Source: an uncultured Lachnospiraceae bacterium
GTDB lineage: Bacteria; Bacillota; Clostridia; Lachnospirales; Lachnospiraceae
Assembly (NCBI GenBank): GCA_910586125.1
Contig: CAJUHP010000001.1
Location: forward strand, 62,001 to 126,000
Direction: 5' to 3'
Length of the DNA: 64,000 bases
Under the pieces are notes generated by a model that saw nothing but the letters and a program-made list of their open reading frames with translations, did not search any database and had not been told where the DNA came from. The translations under genes were made by a program, and so were the position numbers. This document shows, one piece after another, positions 33,792-43,400 of this stretch (its first letter is position 1; each line of letters starts with the position of its first letter).

Positions 33792-36700
33792 TCAGCTCCT
33801 TTTTTCTACGCCCAAAATCGTGGTCTCTCCGTTGATGTTCCACTCCTTCACATAGCCCTGCGCCTGCCCGGTGACAATCTCGTCCGCCAGGACCTCTCTG
33901 CCGATCTCGTTCTGGTTCTCGGTCAGAAGAGACGCGATCACCGCATTGCCCTCCTGGGAAAGCGTGATGTGATCCATGACCTCAAAGCCGGCTTCCTTGC
34001 GCATCGTCTGAACCTTGCTGACAATCTCGCGGATCATACCCTCTTTTAACAGCTCCGGCGTCAAATTTGTATCCAGCACCACCGTCAGATCCCGGTCGCT
34101 CTCGGAGACGAAGCCCTCGATCTGAGCCGTCTCAATCAGTACATCGTCCTTTGAGAGAACCACCGTCTGTCCGTCCAGCATAAAGGACAGCTCCCCGCTC
34201 TGGTTCAGTGCGTCCATGGCTGCATTCCCGTCGGCCTGTGCCAGCCAGGCGCGGATTCCGTTCAAAAGCTTGCCGTACTTCGGACCAAGCGTGCGCATCT
34301 GCGGCTTGAAGGAATAGGAGGTAAAGGCCCTCACATCGTCCGTAAATTCCACGGCCTTCACGTTTAACTCCTCCTCGATGATCTCCTGGTAATAGCGCGA
34401 AAGCGCCGGCGCACCCTTCACAAACATACGGCCGATGGGCTGGCGGTTTTTGATCGCCGCCGTGTTGCGGCAGGCCCGGCCTAAAACCACGATGCGCAGG
34501 ACCTCGTCCATGGCCGCCTCCAATTCCCGGTCAATCCGCTCCTCCAAAACGGCGGGGAAGCTGCACAGATGCACGCTCTCCGGCGCAGTCTGGTCGGTGC
34601 TGCAGACCAGGTTGCGGTAGATGCTCTCCGCCATAAAGGGAATCATCGGAGCAGCCGCCTTCGCCGTTGTCACCAGCGCCGTGTAAAGCGTCATGTAGGC
34701 GTTGATCTTATCCTGCTCCATGCCGCCTGCCCAGAAGCGCTCCCGGCAGCGGCGCACATACCAGTTGCTCATATCGTCCACAAAGGACTGCAGCGCTCTG
34801 GCCGCCTCCGGAATCCGGTAGTGCTCCAGATCCTCGTCCACGGCTTTCACCATCGAATTCAGCTTGGACAAAAGCCACTTGTCCATCACGGAACACGTGC
34901 CGTAGTCCAGCGTATATCGGGAGGCGTCAAAATTGTCGATATTGGCGTACAGCACAAAGAAGGCGTAGGTGTTCCAAAGCGTCCCCATAAACTTGCGCTG
35001 TCCTTCCACCACCGCGTCGCCGTGGAAGCGGTTCGGCAGCCAGGGGGCGCTGTTGATATAGAAATACCAGCGGATCGCATCGGCCCCATATGTCTGAAGG
35101 GATGCAAACGGGTCCACCGCGTTGCCCTTGGACTTGCTCATCTTCTGCCCGTTCTTATCCTGTACATGCCCCAGAACAATGACGTTCTCATACGGCGCCT
35201 GGTTAAACAACAGGGTGGAGATGGCTAACAGGGAATAGAACCAGCCTCTGGTCTGATCCACAGCCTCCGAGATAAACTGGGCCGGGAACTGCTCCCGAAA
35301 CAGCTCCTGATTCTCAAACGGATAGTGATGCTGGGCAAACGGCATGGCGCCGGAGTCAAACCAGCAGTCAATGACTTCGGGAACCCGGCGCATCGGCCTG
35401 CCGCACTTCGGACAGGGGATCGTCACTTCGTCGATAAAGGGACGGTGCAGTTCGATATCCTCCGGACAGTCGCCGGACAGCTCTTTTAATTCTTCAATGC
35501 TGCCGATACAGTGCTGATGGCCGCACTCGCATTCCCAGATGTTTAACGGCGTTCCCCAGTAGCGGTTGCGGCTGATCGCCCAGTCCTGCACATTCTCCAG
35601 CCAGTCACCGAATCGGCCCTTGCCGATGCTCTCCGGAATCCAGTGGATCGTGTTGTTGTTGCGGATCAAATCCTCCCGCACCGCGGTCATCTTGATGTAC
35701 CAGGACTCTCTCGCATAGTAGATGAGCGGGGTGTCGCAGCGCCAGCAGTGCGGATAGCTGTGCTCAAATTTCGGCGCGTCAAACAGAAGGCCCGCCTTGT
35801 CAAGCGCCTCCAGCACCATCGGATCGGCCTTCTTGACAAACACACCCGCAAAGGGCGTCTCCTGCGTCATATTGCCGGCCCCGTCCACAAGCTGCACAAA
35901 CGGCAGGTCATAGCGCCGTCCCACCTGCGCGTCGTCCTCACCGAATGCCGGTGCGATATGGACCACGCCGGTGCCGTCCGTCAGCGTCACATAGGTGTCG
36001 CAGACCACGTAGAACGCTTTTTTATGCTGCTTTTCGCAGGTCGCCGTAGCACAGTCAAACAGCGGCTCGTACTCCTTATATTCCAGCTCTTTTCCGGTGA
36101 AACGGGCCAGAATTTCATAGGCCGGCTTTTCGCTCTTCGCATCTGCCAGCTTTCCCAGGATCGCATCGAGCAATGCCTCTGCCATATAGTAGGTATAGCC
36201 GTCGGCGGCCTTTACCTTGGCATAGGTTTCGTCGGGATGGACGCACAGCGCCACGTTGGACGGCAGGGTCCAGGGCGTCGTCGTCCAGGCCAGGATATAG
36301 GCGTCCTCCCCCTTTACCTTAAAACGGGCGACGGCGGAGCGCTCCTTCACATCCTTATAGCCCTGGGCCACCTCCTGGCTGGACAGCGGCGTACCGCAGC
36401 GGGGACAGTAGGGGACAATCTTAAAGCCTTTATACAGAAGCCCTTTCTCCCAGATCTGTTTTAACGCCCACCACTCGGACTCGATATAGTTGTTTTCATA
36501 GGTGACATAGGGATGCTCCATGTCGGCCCAAAAACCCACGGTGCCGGAGAAATCCTCCCACATGCCCTTGTACTTCCACACGCTCTCCTTGCAGTGCGCG
36601 ATAAAAGGCGTGAGGCCGTACTCCTCGATCTTATCTTTGCCCGACAGCCCCAAAAGCTTCTCCACTTCCACCTCCACCGGCAGACCGTGGGTGTCCCATC

Positions 36701-36950
36701 CGGCCTTGCGGGGCACCTGGTACCCCTTCATCGTGCGGTAGCGGGGGATCATGTCCTTGATCACGCGCGTCAGAACATGGCCGATGTGGGGCTTGCCGTT
36801 GGCTGTGGGCGGCCCGTCGTAAAACATGTAAGTGGGGCTTCCCTCTCTCGCCTGGATACTCTTCTCAAAGATGCGGTTCTCCTTCCAGAATTTCTCCACT
36901 TCCTTCTCTCTGTCCACAAATTTCAAATCGGTGGAAACCTTGTCGTACAT
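33792..36950 (-). CDS. ileS: Isoleucyl-tRNA synthetase (IleS)
   Basis: A 1052-residue class I synthetase starting MYDKVSTDLKFVDRE with AGGAGG upstream; upstream in-frame codons belong to the T-box leader. The HIGH motif is in GPPTANGKPHIGHVLTR, the editing domain contains LAWTTTPWTLPSNVAL, and the KMSKS motif is in NGQKMSKSKGNAVDP. Length and layout match the long, eukaryotic-like (type 2) IleRS found in many Clostridia, a group often less sensitive to mupirocin; that property is inferred, not visible. Expression is controlled by the T-box leader. Confidence 0.96.
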   Translation of the reverse strand: MYDKVSTDLKFVDREKEVEKFWKENRIFEKSIQAREGSPTYMFYDGPPTANGKPHIGHVLTRVIKDMIPRYRTMKGYQVPRKAGWDTHGLPVEVEVEKLLGLSGKDKIEEYGLTPFIAHCKESVWKYKGMWEDFSGTVGFWADMEHPYVTYENNYIESEWWALKQIWEKGLLYKGFKIVPYCPRCGTPLSSQEVAQGYKDVKERSAVARFKVKGEDAYILAWTTTPWTLPSNVALCVHPDETYAKVKAADGYTYYMAEALLDAILGKLADAKSEKPAYEILARFTGKELEYKEYEPLFDCATATCEKQHKKAFYVVCDTYVTLTDGTGVVHIAPAFGEDDAQVGRRYDLPFVQLVDGAGNMTQETPFAGVFVKKADPMVLEALDKAGLLFDAPKFEHSYPHCWRCDTPLIYYARESWYIKMTAVREDLIRNNNTIHWIPESIGKGRFGDWLENVQDWAISRNRYWGTPLNIWECECGHQHCIGSIEELKELSGDCPEDIELHRPFIDEVTIPCPKCGRPMRRVPEVIDCWFDSGAMPFAQHHYPFENQELFREQFPAQFISEAVDQTRGWFYSLLAISTLLFNQAPYENVIVLGHVQDKNGQKMSKSKGNAVDPFASLQTYGADAIRWYFYINSAPWLPNRFHGDAVVEGQRKFMGTLWNTYAFFVLYANIDNFDASRYTLDYGTCSVMDKWLLSKLNSMVKAVDEDLEHYRIPEAARALQSFVDDMSNWYVRRCRERFWAGGMEQDKINAYMTLYTALVTTAKAAAPMIPFMAESIYRNLVCSTDQTAPESVHLCSFPAVLEERIDRELEAAMDEVLRIVVLGRACRNTAAIKNRQPIGRMFVKGAPALSRYYQEIIEEELNVKAVEFTDDVRAFTSYSFKPQMRTLGPKYGKLLNGIRAWLAQADGNAAMDALNQSGELSFMLDGQTVVLSKDDVLIETAQIEGFVSESDRDLTVVLDTNLTPELLKEGMIREIVSKVQTMRKEAGFEVMDHITLSQEGNAVIASLLTENQNEIGREVLADEIVTGQAQGYVKEWNINGETTILGVEKRS

Positions 36951-37016
36951 CACATACCTCCTGTTTTCTTCGATGGCAGATGTGGACTCGTCCGGCGAAC
37001 GTTCCCCGAAAGACAG

Positions 37017-37287
37017 AAAAGTCTCCGTCCCAAACAGGACGAAGACTTGCTTCGCTGTACCACCTATCTGCATCATACTTAGCCGTTGGCTGCATATCCG
37101 CTCCCCGCTAACGGTGGGAATCCGTCCGAGCCTACTGAAGCCTCCAAAGCGGCGGCCCGTTTGGTCGGAAACTCCGGAGCGATCTTCCCGCATTTCTCTC
37201 TTTTGCGCCGGCCTTCCACCGCCGCCGGCTCGCTGTAGCACAGAGAAAGGGTACTGTCTCCTTCGCAGTCTTTCCTGTCTTGTATAC
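37017..37287 (-). promoter_or_regulatory. T-box riboswitch (tRNA-Ile) in front of ileS
   Basis: The minus-strand leader contains the T-box sequence AGGTGGTACAGCG (37053-37065) followed by a terminator hairpin (AAGTCT..GTCC/GGAC..AGACTT, 37017-37048) with TTTTC. At the 5' end GGAGCG pairs with CGCTCC to close stem I, and the codon just before CGCTCC, in GAAGATC, is ATC (37181-37183), an isoleucine codon, as expected for the specifier. Uncharged tRNA-Ile would bind and prevent termination. An AGTA-like and GGCGGTGGAA-type apical motif are also present. Confidence 0.88.
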
Positions 37288-37293
37288 GCTCCC

Positions 37294-37322
37294 ATTATAA
37301 TGGCAGGCGTTCCCACTGTCAA
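37294..37322 (-). promoter_or_regulatory. Consensus promoter for the ileS T-box leader
   Basis: On the minus strand consensus TTGACA and consensus TATAAT are separated by exactly 17 bases. Confidence 0.85.
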
Positions 37323-37347
37323 GGGAGAAAATATATTTGTCTGCGGT

Positions 37348-38469
37348 TTACGACCGCACGCTGACTCCGTTCACCTGCACATTTTCATCAATACCGATCA
37401 CCAGGCAGCGCCTCCCCTCGATCATCTTCGTCTCCACAAGCTGCGCTTTCTCCGGATTGACCGTTATCACCACATCCGGCGTCTTCACCTCAAATTTCCG
37501 GGTGTTGACCACATTGGCCGCCGTCAACACCGTGTTCTCTCCGGCCGTCTCTTCATACTGCTGTTCAAAGTTTTCCAGACGCTCCTCGGAGACGCCGCTC
37601 TCAAAAAACAGCCGCTTTACCTCGTTCTGCCCCAGCGTCACGGGCGCGGGGTCCTCCTTATGCTCCTCGATCAGATCACTCAGCTTCTCATGGATGGTCA
37701 TAACGGTCTCATACCCGCAGTCGGCTCCCAGCGTCTCCTCCACCAGCGCCTGAAACGCTTCTCTCTGTCCCACCGCCGGCAGAGGCGCACGGCAGCCCAG
37801 CAAAGTCTCGGTGAAATCCGGGCGCAGGTCGGAGGCGTTGGCGGAATAGTAAAGCGTACTATGTAAGTCTGTGCTTCGGTCATGAAACGCCGGAAACAGA
37901 AAACCCGCCTGCGGCATTTCCACAATCCAGTCCCGGGTCCGGTTTCTAAAACAGTTCTCCTGCGCGTCGTAGGACAGGCCCGGTTTGGATAGCTTCACCG
38001 GGCACAGGCTGCACAGCAGATATTCGTACACCTCGTCGGAAGCGTCAAACATTTCCAGATTGTCGCTGGCTTTTCCCGGAATGTCGTAAGCGCCGTGAAT
38101 CACCAGGATCAGATAATTCTCCGGCTCCTCGTACGCCTCGATCACACGGTCATAAAATTGCTCCAGCAGTTCGTCCTCCTTGAGACCGCTGGCCCGCAGG
38201 CGCATCAGAAATTCCTGCGCTCCGCCCTCTATCTCCGTATTCAGAGGAAATTCCATCGTCACAAGGTTCTTTCCAATCGAGCCGGACAATGTCTTTTTAA
38301 AAATATCAAAATATTTGAATGCCTCCTCCTCCGGCAGAGAGAAAAAAGCGTCCTTCATCCTGGCCCGCTTCTCCTTTTCCGCGTCCACATAGCAGCCGCA
38401 GATCCGGGTGATCGTGCAGTGCTTGGGCGTAAACTGTTTCTTTACCTCCGCAATTTCCTTCTTATTCAT
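37348..38469 (-). CDS. DUF4317 family protein
   Basis: A 373-residue protein beginning MNKKEIAEVKKQFTPKHCTI, then RICGCYVDAEKEK and FFSLPEEEAFKYFDIFKKTLSG, which are hallmarks of DUF4317, a family nearly confined to Clostridia. No catalytic motif or membrane segment is visible. It lies 3 bases downstream of the TetM-like-NYN gene and must be co-transcribed with it, so a role linked to translation can be considered, but there is no direct evidence. Confidence 0.85.
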   Translation of the reverse strand: MNKKEIAEVKKQFTPKHCTITRICGCYVDAEKEKRARMKDAFFSLPEEEAFKYFDIFKKTLSGSIGKNLVTMEFPLNTEIEGGAQEFLMRLRASGLKEDELLEQFYDRVIEAYEEPENYLILVIHGAYDIPGKASDNLEMFDASDEVYEYLLCSLCPVKLSKPGLSYDAQENCFRNRTRDWIVEMPQAGFLFPAFHDRSTDLHSTLYYSANASDLRPDFTETLLGCRAPLPAVGQREAFQALVEETLGADCGYETVMTIHEKLSDLIEEHKEDPAPVTLGQNEVKRLFFESGVSEERLENFEQQYEETAGENTVLTAANVVNTRKFEVKTPDVVITVNPEKAQLVETKMIEGRRCLVIGIDENVQVNGVSVRS

Positions 38470-38472
38470 CGT

Positions 38473-41310
38473 TCAGTCTCCTTTCAGCGTCCGCTTTCCC
38501 AGACGCACCTCCTCCAGCAGCTCCGCCACCTCCTGCGTGGCATGCTGCATCAGCAGATTTTTCCTGCCGCCGCCCTGCCCCATGTAATCGCGGCGCATCT
38601 CCTGCCTGCTTTTCTCGATCTCCTCGTACAGCTCCGCTGCCGCCATGCGCACGGCTCCCTGGCCCAGAATGATCACCTGCTCCAGTGCATCGGAGGTGGC
38701 GACGGTCACTCTATGACAGCGTCCAATGGCGTGAACGGTTTTTTCAATATATTGGTCGGCCGTCTCCGCCTCCTTTGTGTAGACCACATAAATGTTGTGA
38801 TACTGGGAAACCTCCCCGCATCCTCCCTCCACCCGGTATGCGTCAAAAACCACAATCAGCGTCTTTTTCCGGTATCCCTGATAATCGCTCAAAATATCCA
38901 GAAGCCGCCCTCTCGCCGCCTCCAGGCTGCTTTCTGACAGCTCTCTCAGCTCCTCCCAGGAAAAAATAATATTGTAGCCGTCCACCAGAAGGTATTCATC
39001 GCCCGGCGGTCTGCCTGCCCGCTTTGCCCGCGCACTCTGCGGCCGCGCGGCGAGCGTCTTATCCGGTTCTCTCTGGGATTTTGCGGCACGCTCCTCCTGC
39101 CCCATTTCCCGCGCCTGCTTTGTCTGCCCGCCCGTCCAAAAACCGTCCCGGCGGCGGACCGGTCCGTAGGTCCGCTCAAAAATTGCCTCCAGCTCTTTTT
39201 CTTCCTGCCGCCTCTCCTGCTCGCTCTCTATCCTACCCGGTTTTGCGGCAGGGACATAAGCATCTCCCACCGGCCCCTCCCCGCCAACCGGAAGCGCTTC
39301 TCCCCCGAAAAAAGACAGATTCCGCTCGCTTTTTATATGCGCCCAATCATCCACCTCGTTCCAGGGAACCAGATAACCGGCTCCGTGAACGCAAAAGATA
39401 GACCCCGTTGGATTTTCCGGATCGTTCTCCGCGTCATACCCGGCCGCTTCGAGGATCTCCTGCGCGTTGTGACAGGGCTCGTATCCTTTCAGGCTGCAGA
39501 ACAGCTTTCCTCGTCCCCTGGTGTATGACGTCACCTGACGGCTGTAATCGCCCAGTAAAGCCGCCGGAACACTCCCGGTAAGAACACAGAACTCCCCCTC
39601 CGTCTGCGGCGGTTCAAAGCGGCCTTCCATCCTCTGTAAGTCCGTCATGGCCCGTCCCACCGTGTCTGCCGGAACCGTCAGCCGAAACGCATACACCGGC
39701 TCCAGCAGAATACTTCCGGCTTTTTTCAGCCCCTGGCGGATGGCCCGGTAAGTCGCCTGCCTGAAATCTCCGCCCTCCGTGTGCTTCACATGCGCCCGGC
39801 CCGCCACCAGCGTGATTTTCAGATCGGTGATCTCCGCCCCTGTCAGAACGCCCGGATGCTTTTTCTCTTCCAGATGCGTCAAAACCAGGCGCTGCCAGTT
39901 CTTATCCAGCACATCTTCGCTGCAGGCCGTCTCAAACTGCAGGCCGCTGCCCGGTTCCCCCGGCTCCAGCAGAAGATGAACCTCCGCATAGTGCCGCAGC
40001 GGCTCAAAATGCCCGATTCCCTCTGCGGCCTGCGTAATCGTCTCTTTGTACACAATGCTGCCGGCGCCGAAATTTACCTCCGTGCCGAACCGCCCGCCGA
40101 TCAGGCTCTTTAACACCTCCTGCTGCATATCGCCCATAACCTGAGCATGGATCTCCCCCAGCGCCTCGTTCCATACGATATGGAGCTGCGGTTCCTCCTC
40201 CTCCAACTGCCTCAATTTTTGCAGGATTCCGTGGAGATCGCTCTGCGGGGGAAATTCCAGACGGTACGTCAGAACCGGTTCCAGCACAGGCAGAGCCGCC
40301 GCCGGTTCCCAGCCCAATCCCTGGCCGCTCCAGGTCTTAGTCAGTCCGGCGACGGCGCAGACGCTTCCGGCCGGCGCTTGCTCCACCGTCCGAAAGGAAG
40401 CGCCGGAATAAACCCGGATCTGGTCGGCTTTCTCCTCCCAGGCTTCCCCGCCCGCGCTACGCCCGGTCAGCATCCTTTTGACCCGCAGGCTCCCGCCGGT
40501 GATCTTCATATGAGTCAGGCGCGTCCCCTGGGCATCCCTGGAGATCTTGTAAACCCTGGCTCCGAATTCTTCCGGATACTGCCTCCCGTCCGCATAGCGC
40601 ACCAGACCGCGCAGAAATTCTTCGACGCCGACAAGATGCAGCGCCGAGCCGAAAAAACAGGGAAAAAGCTGACGGGAAGCAATCAGACGGCTGATATCCT
40701 CCCGCCGGATTTTTCCGCCCTCCAGATAGCGTTCCAGAAGCGCGTCGCTGCACATGGCCACTTCCTCACAAAAGCTTTCCGGCCCTTCCTCGTCATCGGT
40801 ATCAAAGCGCGCACTCTCAAAATCCACAAAACAGCGGTCCAGACGCTCCCTCAGCTCAGCCAGCCGCTCGCTGCGGCTCGTTCCCTTCTGATCCATCTTA
40901 TTGACAAACACAAAAACGGGAACCTCATACCGCGCCAGAAGCTGCCACAGCGTCTCCACATGGCCCTGAACGCCGTCGGCCCCGCTGATCACCAGAACGG
41001 CATAATCCAGTATCTGCAGCGTCCGCTCCATCTCCGCTGAAAAATCCACATGGCCCGGCGTATCTAAAAGCGTCATCTCCCAATCCGCATATGAAAGCTC
41101 TGCCTGTTTGGAAAAGATGGTAATGCCTCTGGCCCGCTCCATCTCATAGGTGTCTAAAAACGCGTCTTTTCTGTCTACCCGGCCCAGCCGCCGGATACTG
41201 CCGCTTTGATAGAGGAGCGCTTCCGCCAGGGTCGTCTTGCCAGCGTCCACATGGGCCAGCAGGCCGACACAGATATGCTTTTTTTCGTTTTGCCGCTCCT
41301 GTTTGTCCAT
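38473..41310 (-). CDS. TetM/EF-G-like GTPase fused to a Rae1/YacP-like NYN nuclease domain
   Basis: A 945-residue protein. Residues 1-650 are an elongation-factor-like GTPase of the TetM/TetO ribosome-protection type: P-loop AHVDAGKTTLAEAL, switch RARGITIFSKQAEL, DTPGHVDFSAEM, VNKMDQKG, and a domain IV-V region ending in YTRGRGKLFCSLKGYEPC and TGSIFCVHGAGYLVPW. A linker rich in Arg, Glu and Gln (about 690-770) leads to an NYN domain from about residue 771: LLVDGYNIIFSW, LIVVFDAYRVEGG, KEAETADQYIEKT and VATSDALEQ, with all expected acidic residues. B. subtilis Rae1 (YacP) of this domain type cuts mRNA in the ribosomal A site, the place where TetM-like factors bind. True tetracycline resistance is unlikely to be its main role. 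Confidence 0.85.
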   Translation of the reverse strand: MDKQERQNEKKHICVGLLAHVDAGKTTLAEALLYQSGSIRRLGRVDRKDAFLDTYEMERARGITIFSKQAELSYADWEMTLLDTPGHVDFSAEMERTLQILDYAVLVISGADGVQGHVETLWQLLARYEVPVFVFVNKMDQKGTSRSERLAELRERLDRCFVDFESARFDTDDEEGPESFCEEVAMCSDALLERYLEGGKIRREDISRLIASRQLFPCFFGSALHLVGVEEFLRGLVRYADGRQYPEEFGARVYKISRDAQGTRLTHMKITGGSLRVKRMLTGRSAGGEAWEEKADQIRVYSGASFRTVEQAPAGSVCAVAGLTKTWSGQGLGWEPAAALPVLEPVLTYRLEFPPQSDLHGILQKLRQLEEEEPQLHIVWNEALGEIHAQVMGDMQQEVLKSLIGGRFGTEVNFGAGSIVYKETITQAAEGIGHFEPLRHYAEVHLLLEPGEPGSGLQFETACSEDVLDKNWQRLVLTHLEEKKHPGVLTGAEITDLKITLVAGRAHVKHTEGGDFRQATYRAIRQGLKKAGSILLEPVYAFRLTVPADTVGRAMTDLQRMEGRFEPPQTEGEFCVLTGSVPAALLGDYSRQVTSYTRGRGKLFCSLKGYEPCHNAQEILEAAGYDAENDPENPTGSIFCVHGAGYLVPWNEVDDWAHIKSERNLSFFGGEALPVGGEGPVGDAYVPAAKPGRIESEQERRQEEKELEAIFERTYGPVRRRDGFWTGGQTKQAREMGQEERAAKSQREPDKTLAARPQSARAKRAGRPPGDEYLLVDGYNIIFSWEELRELSESSLEAARGRLLDILSDYQGYRKKTLIVVFDAYRVEGGCGEVSQYHNIYVVYTKEAETADQYIEKTVHAIGRCHRVTVATSDALEQVIILGQGAVRMAAAELYEEIEKSRQEMRRDYMGQGGGRKNLLMQHATQEVAELLEEVRLGKRTLKGD

Positions 41311-41341
41311 GAAAACGCCTCCTTAACATAAACACCTTTTT

Positions 41342-42367
41342 TTATACATCCTCTTGTGATGCCGGCTCTGCCGCCGCTTTCTCTGTTCCCTCCGTCTGCG
41401 CGGGCCAATCTTCCAAAGGCTCTTTCGCGGGTTCCTCTGTATCCGCTGCATGACTATGCCCTTTGTGATGAAAGCGATCCCAAACTCTTTGCATTCTCTG
41501 TCTCCACCCCAGACGGGCGGCTTTGAGAGGGTCTCCCTGCCCCTGCTGTTTTACGCGGCGCTCTTCTTTTTCCTGCTTCCTCAGAGCATGGCGCTCCTTT
41601 CTCTCCAGAGATTTCTGGCCGCGGCGCTCTTCTTTCTCTCTGTTTTTCTGATTCTTTCGGACCTCCCGCTCGGCCGTTCTCTCAATCTCCGCAATCTGTT
41701 TTCTTGCCCGGCAGAATTTTCTGCGGGCCTGGCGGTATGGATTATACAGAAATCCGCTGACTGCGCCCAGGATAGTCAGGCCGATTCCGGCCATACTCAA
41801 ATAGGGAAGACAAATTTCATACAGAGGATCGCGGCGCATATGGCAGATAAACAGAAACAGCATGGTTGGAAACAGCAGCAGATACAGAAAACGGCAGAGC
41901 CACTCCAGCGCCCGCCACCGTTTTCCATCCTGAGAAAGCAGCACACCGCCGATTGCCGTGTAGGCCAGCATAAAGAGTGTGATTTCCGCCTGAAAGCCAT
42001 AAAATACGCCGCACAGCCCAAACAGCGCCGCTGACAGTACAAATAAAATCGCCGCACAGCCCCGATAATACGCCTGCCCATATTCCCGCATTCCTTCCAG
42101 CTTGTCCGCGCTGACGCCGTGCAGCGCATAAATCTGCGCATTCAGATCTTCTTTCAGATTTTGGTGATATCTCCGGCTCTCCTCCATCCAGTCCATATCG
42201 CCGTCCATATCTTCCTGCAGCCGGTCGATGACTTGCTGTTCCTGCACAAGCTGCTCCCACCGCGCATCCTCCTCCTGCCGTCTCCTGGCAAGCTGGCGGC
42301 GCAGATAAGCGGTTTTCTGCACCCGCAGGCTCTCTCTGTCGCATTCTCCCAGGCGGTTCTCCTCCAT
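41342..42367 (-). CDS. Hypothetical membrane protein with coiled coil and basic tail
   Basis: A 341-residue protein; the start MEENRLGECDRESL is preferred because AAAGGAG lies 8 bases upstream and the more upstream ATG is too near the predicted transcript start. The N-terminal ~95 residues are a charged coiled coil, followed by four transmembrane segments (about residues 103-125, 127-145, 160-178, 187-210), then a Lys/Arg/Glu-rich helix and an acidic disordered tail. No family is recognised. It is immediately downstream of nothing in the same unit and 30 bases upstream of the TetM-like-NYN gene, so those may be co-transcribed. Confidence 0.6.
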   Translation of the reverse strand: MEENRLGECDRESLRVQKTAYLRRQLARRRQEEDARWEQLVQEQQVIDRLQEDMDGDMDWMEESRRYHQNLKEDLNAQIYALHGVSADKLEGMREYGQAYYRGCAAILFVLSAALFGLCGVFYGFQAEITLFMLAYTAIGGVLLSQDGKRWRALEWLCRFLYLLLFPTMLFLFICHMRRDPLYEICLPYLSMAGIGLTILGAVSGFLYNPYRQARRKFCRARKQIAEIERTAEREVRKNQKNREKEERRGQKSLERKERHALRKQEKEERRVKQQGQGDPLKAARLGWRQRMQRVWDRFHHKGHSHAADTEEPAKEPLEDWPAQTEGTEKAAAEPASQEDV

Positions 42368-42410
42368 CTTTTGTACTCCTTTCCCGCTCATTCTCTCGCA
42401 CCTTTACAGG

Positions 42411-42439
42411 ATTATAGCACAATCTAGCCGCTATGAAAA
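42411..42439 (-). promoter_or_regulatory. Predicted promoter of the coiled-coil membrane protein gene
   Basis: On the minus strand TTTTCA and a consensus TATAAT are separated by 17 bases; the start site near 42404 supports the shorter reading of the gene downstream. Confidence 0.5.
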
Positions 42440-42512
42440 GAGAAGGAAAGACTCCTTTCCGACAGGAACGCCCCAACTGCATTCCTATGGAAGAGAAGTC
42501 TTCCCTGCTCTT

Positions 42513-43400
42513 TTATACCGTAATATCCAGAGATACACCGGTTTCCGCAGCCGCCATGGCCGCGCCGGCTAAATCCGGTACGGACACGCCATCCGGCACC
42601 GGTGCGCCGGAGGCTGTGGCGGCCGAAGACAGCATCTCGCCGTTTTCTTCCTTCGCGTCCGTCTCCATCTCTTTCAGCGCATATTTCCGCTCCTCTTTAT
42701 GACGCTTGCTCTTTCTGCTCTTTAACTCTTCTGAAAGCTCGTCGGCCTTCTTAAAATCCTGTTTCTTTTCCGCCTGCTTTCTCTGGTTTTCCAGCACTTC
42801 CTCCTGGCTCAGATGTCTCAGCTTTTTATTGATGCGCTTCATCAGCTTCTCCATACGGCGAATCTTCTGCGCGAGCTTTTTGCCCTCCTTTTCATCGCCG
42901 GAAGCCGCTGCCATCTTTAAATTCATCAGCGCGCGAATCGCTCTGGAGGATACCTGCAGCACATCGACTCTGGACTCCGCCCTGGCTAGCTGCGCCGCCA
43001 ATTGTCCCACCGAATCTTCGGATGTCTTGGAACGGAGCTGAAAATCAGAATTCTCGTCCTCCGACGGCTGCCCTACCGCTTCGGAGAGCGAGCGTGAGAA
43101 AATACCCGCCTCTTTCCGGCTGCCCATCGCCTCAAAAACATCCGTCCGCGCCGGAAATACTCTGCTCTCGCCCGCCTTGGTTTCGTTTTTTATCCCCGCT
43201 TCTTTCTTATCTCCCGTCTCCGTCTGAGTCTGCATTTTGTTCTCGCTCTTTGTTACTGCCCCGCTCCCGGAATCGGTCTTTTCTTCCGCGTTCACTGTCC
43301 CCGCCTCAGCCGCCTCTTTCAAACGGTCTGTTTCCTGCCGGATCAGGCGGTATGTCTGTCTGCCCGCATCCCATTGCGGGGGGCTCACTGTCATCTCCAT
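42513..43400 (-). CDS. Hypothetical coiled-coil protein
   Basis: A 295-residue protein starting MEMTVSPPQWDAGRQTYRL with AGGAGG upstream. The first half is low-complexity (Thr, Lys, Glu, Ser); from about residue 130 there is a helical, strongly charged coiled-coil region (KIRRMEKLMKRINKKLRHL, NQRKQAEKKQDFKKADEL), ending in a small Ala/Gly/Pro-rich tail. No membrane segment and no family I recognise. The middle has the look of a structural or adaptor protein. Confidence 0.55.
   Translation of the reverse strand: MEMTVSPPQWDAGRQTYRLIRQETDRLKEAAEAGTVNAEEKTDSGSGAVTKSENKMQTQTETGDKKEAGIKNETKAGESRVFPARTDVFEAMGSRKEAGIFSRSLSEAVGQPSEDENSDFQLRSKTSEDSVGQLAAQLARAESRVDVLQVSSRAIRALMNLKMAAASGDEKEGKKLAQKIRRMEKLMKRINKKLRHLSQEEVLENQRKQAEKKQDFKKADELSEELKSRKSKRHKEERKYALKEMETDAKEENGEMLSSAATASGAPVPDGVSVPDLAGAAMAAAETGVSLDITV

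Noticed and set aside
33682..33843. Longer N-terminus for glycogen phosphorylase
   Set aside because: The extra residues do not resemble the family and a good site precedes the ATG at 33681.
36951..37322. A 124-residue N-terminal extension of IleS
   Set aside because: It would be translated from the T-box leader; the AGGAGG and ATG at 36950 fit the family start.
38473..41310. Acquired tetracycline-resistance gene
   Set aside because: The protein is about 300 residues longer than TetM, has a nuclease domain, sits in a chromosomal operon with DUF4317 and shows no mobile-element flank.
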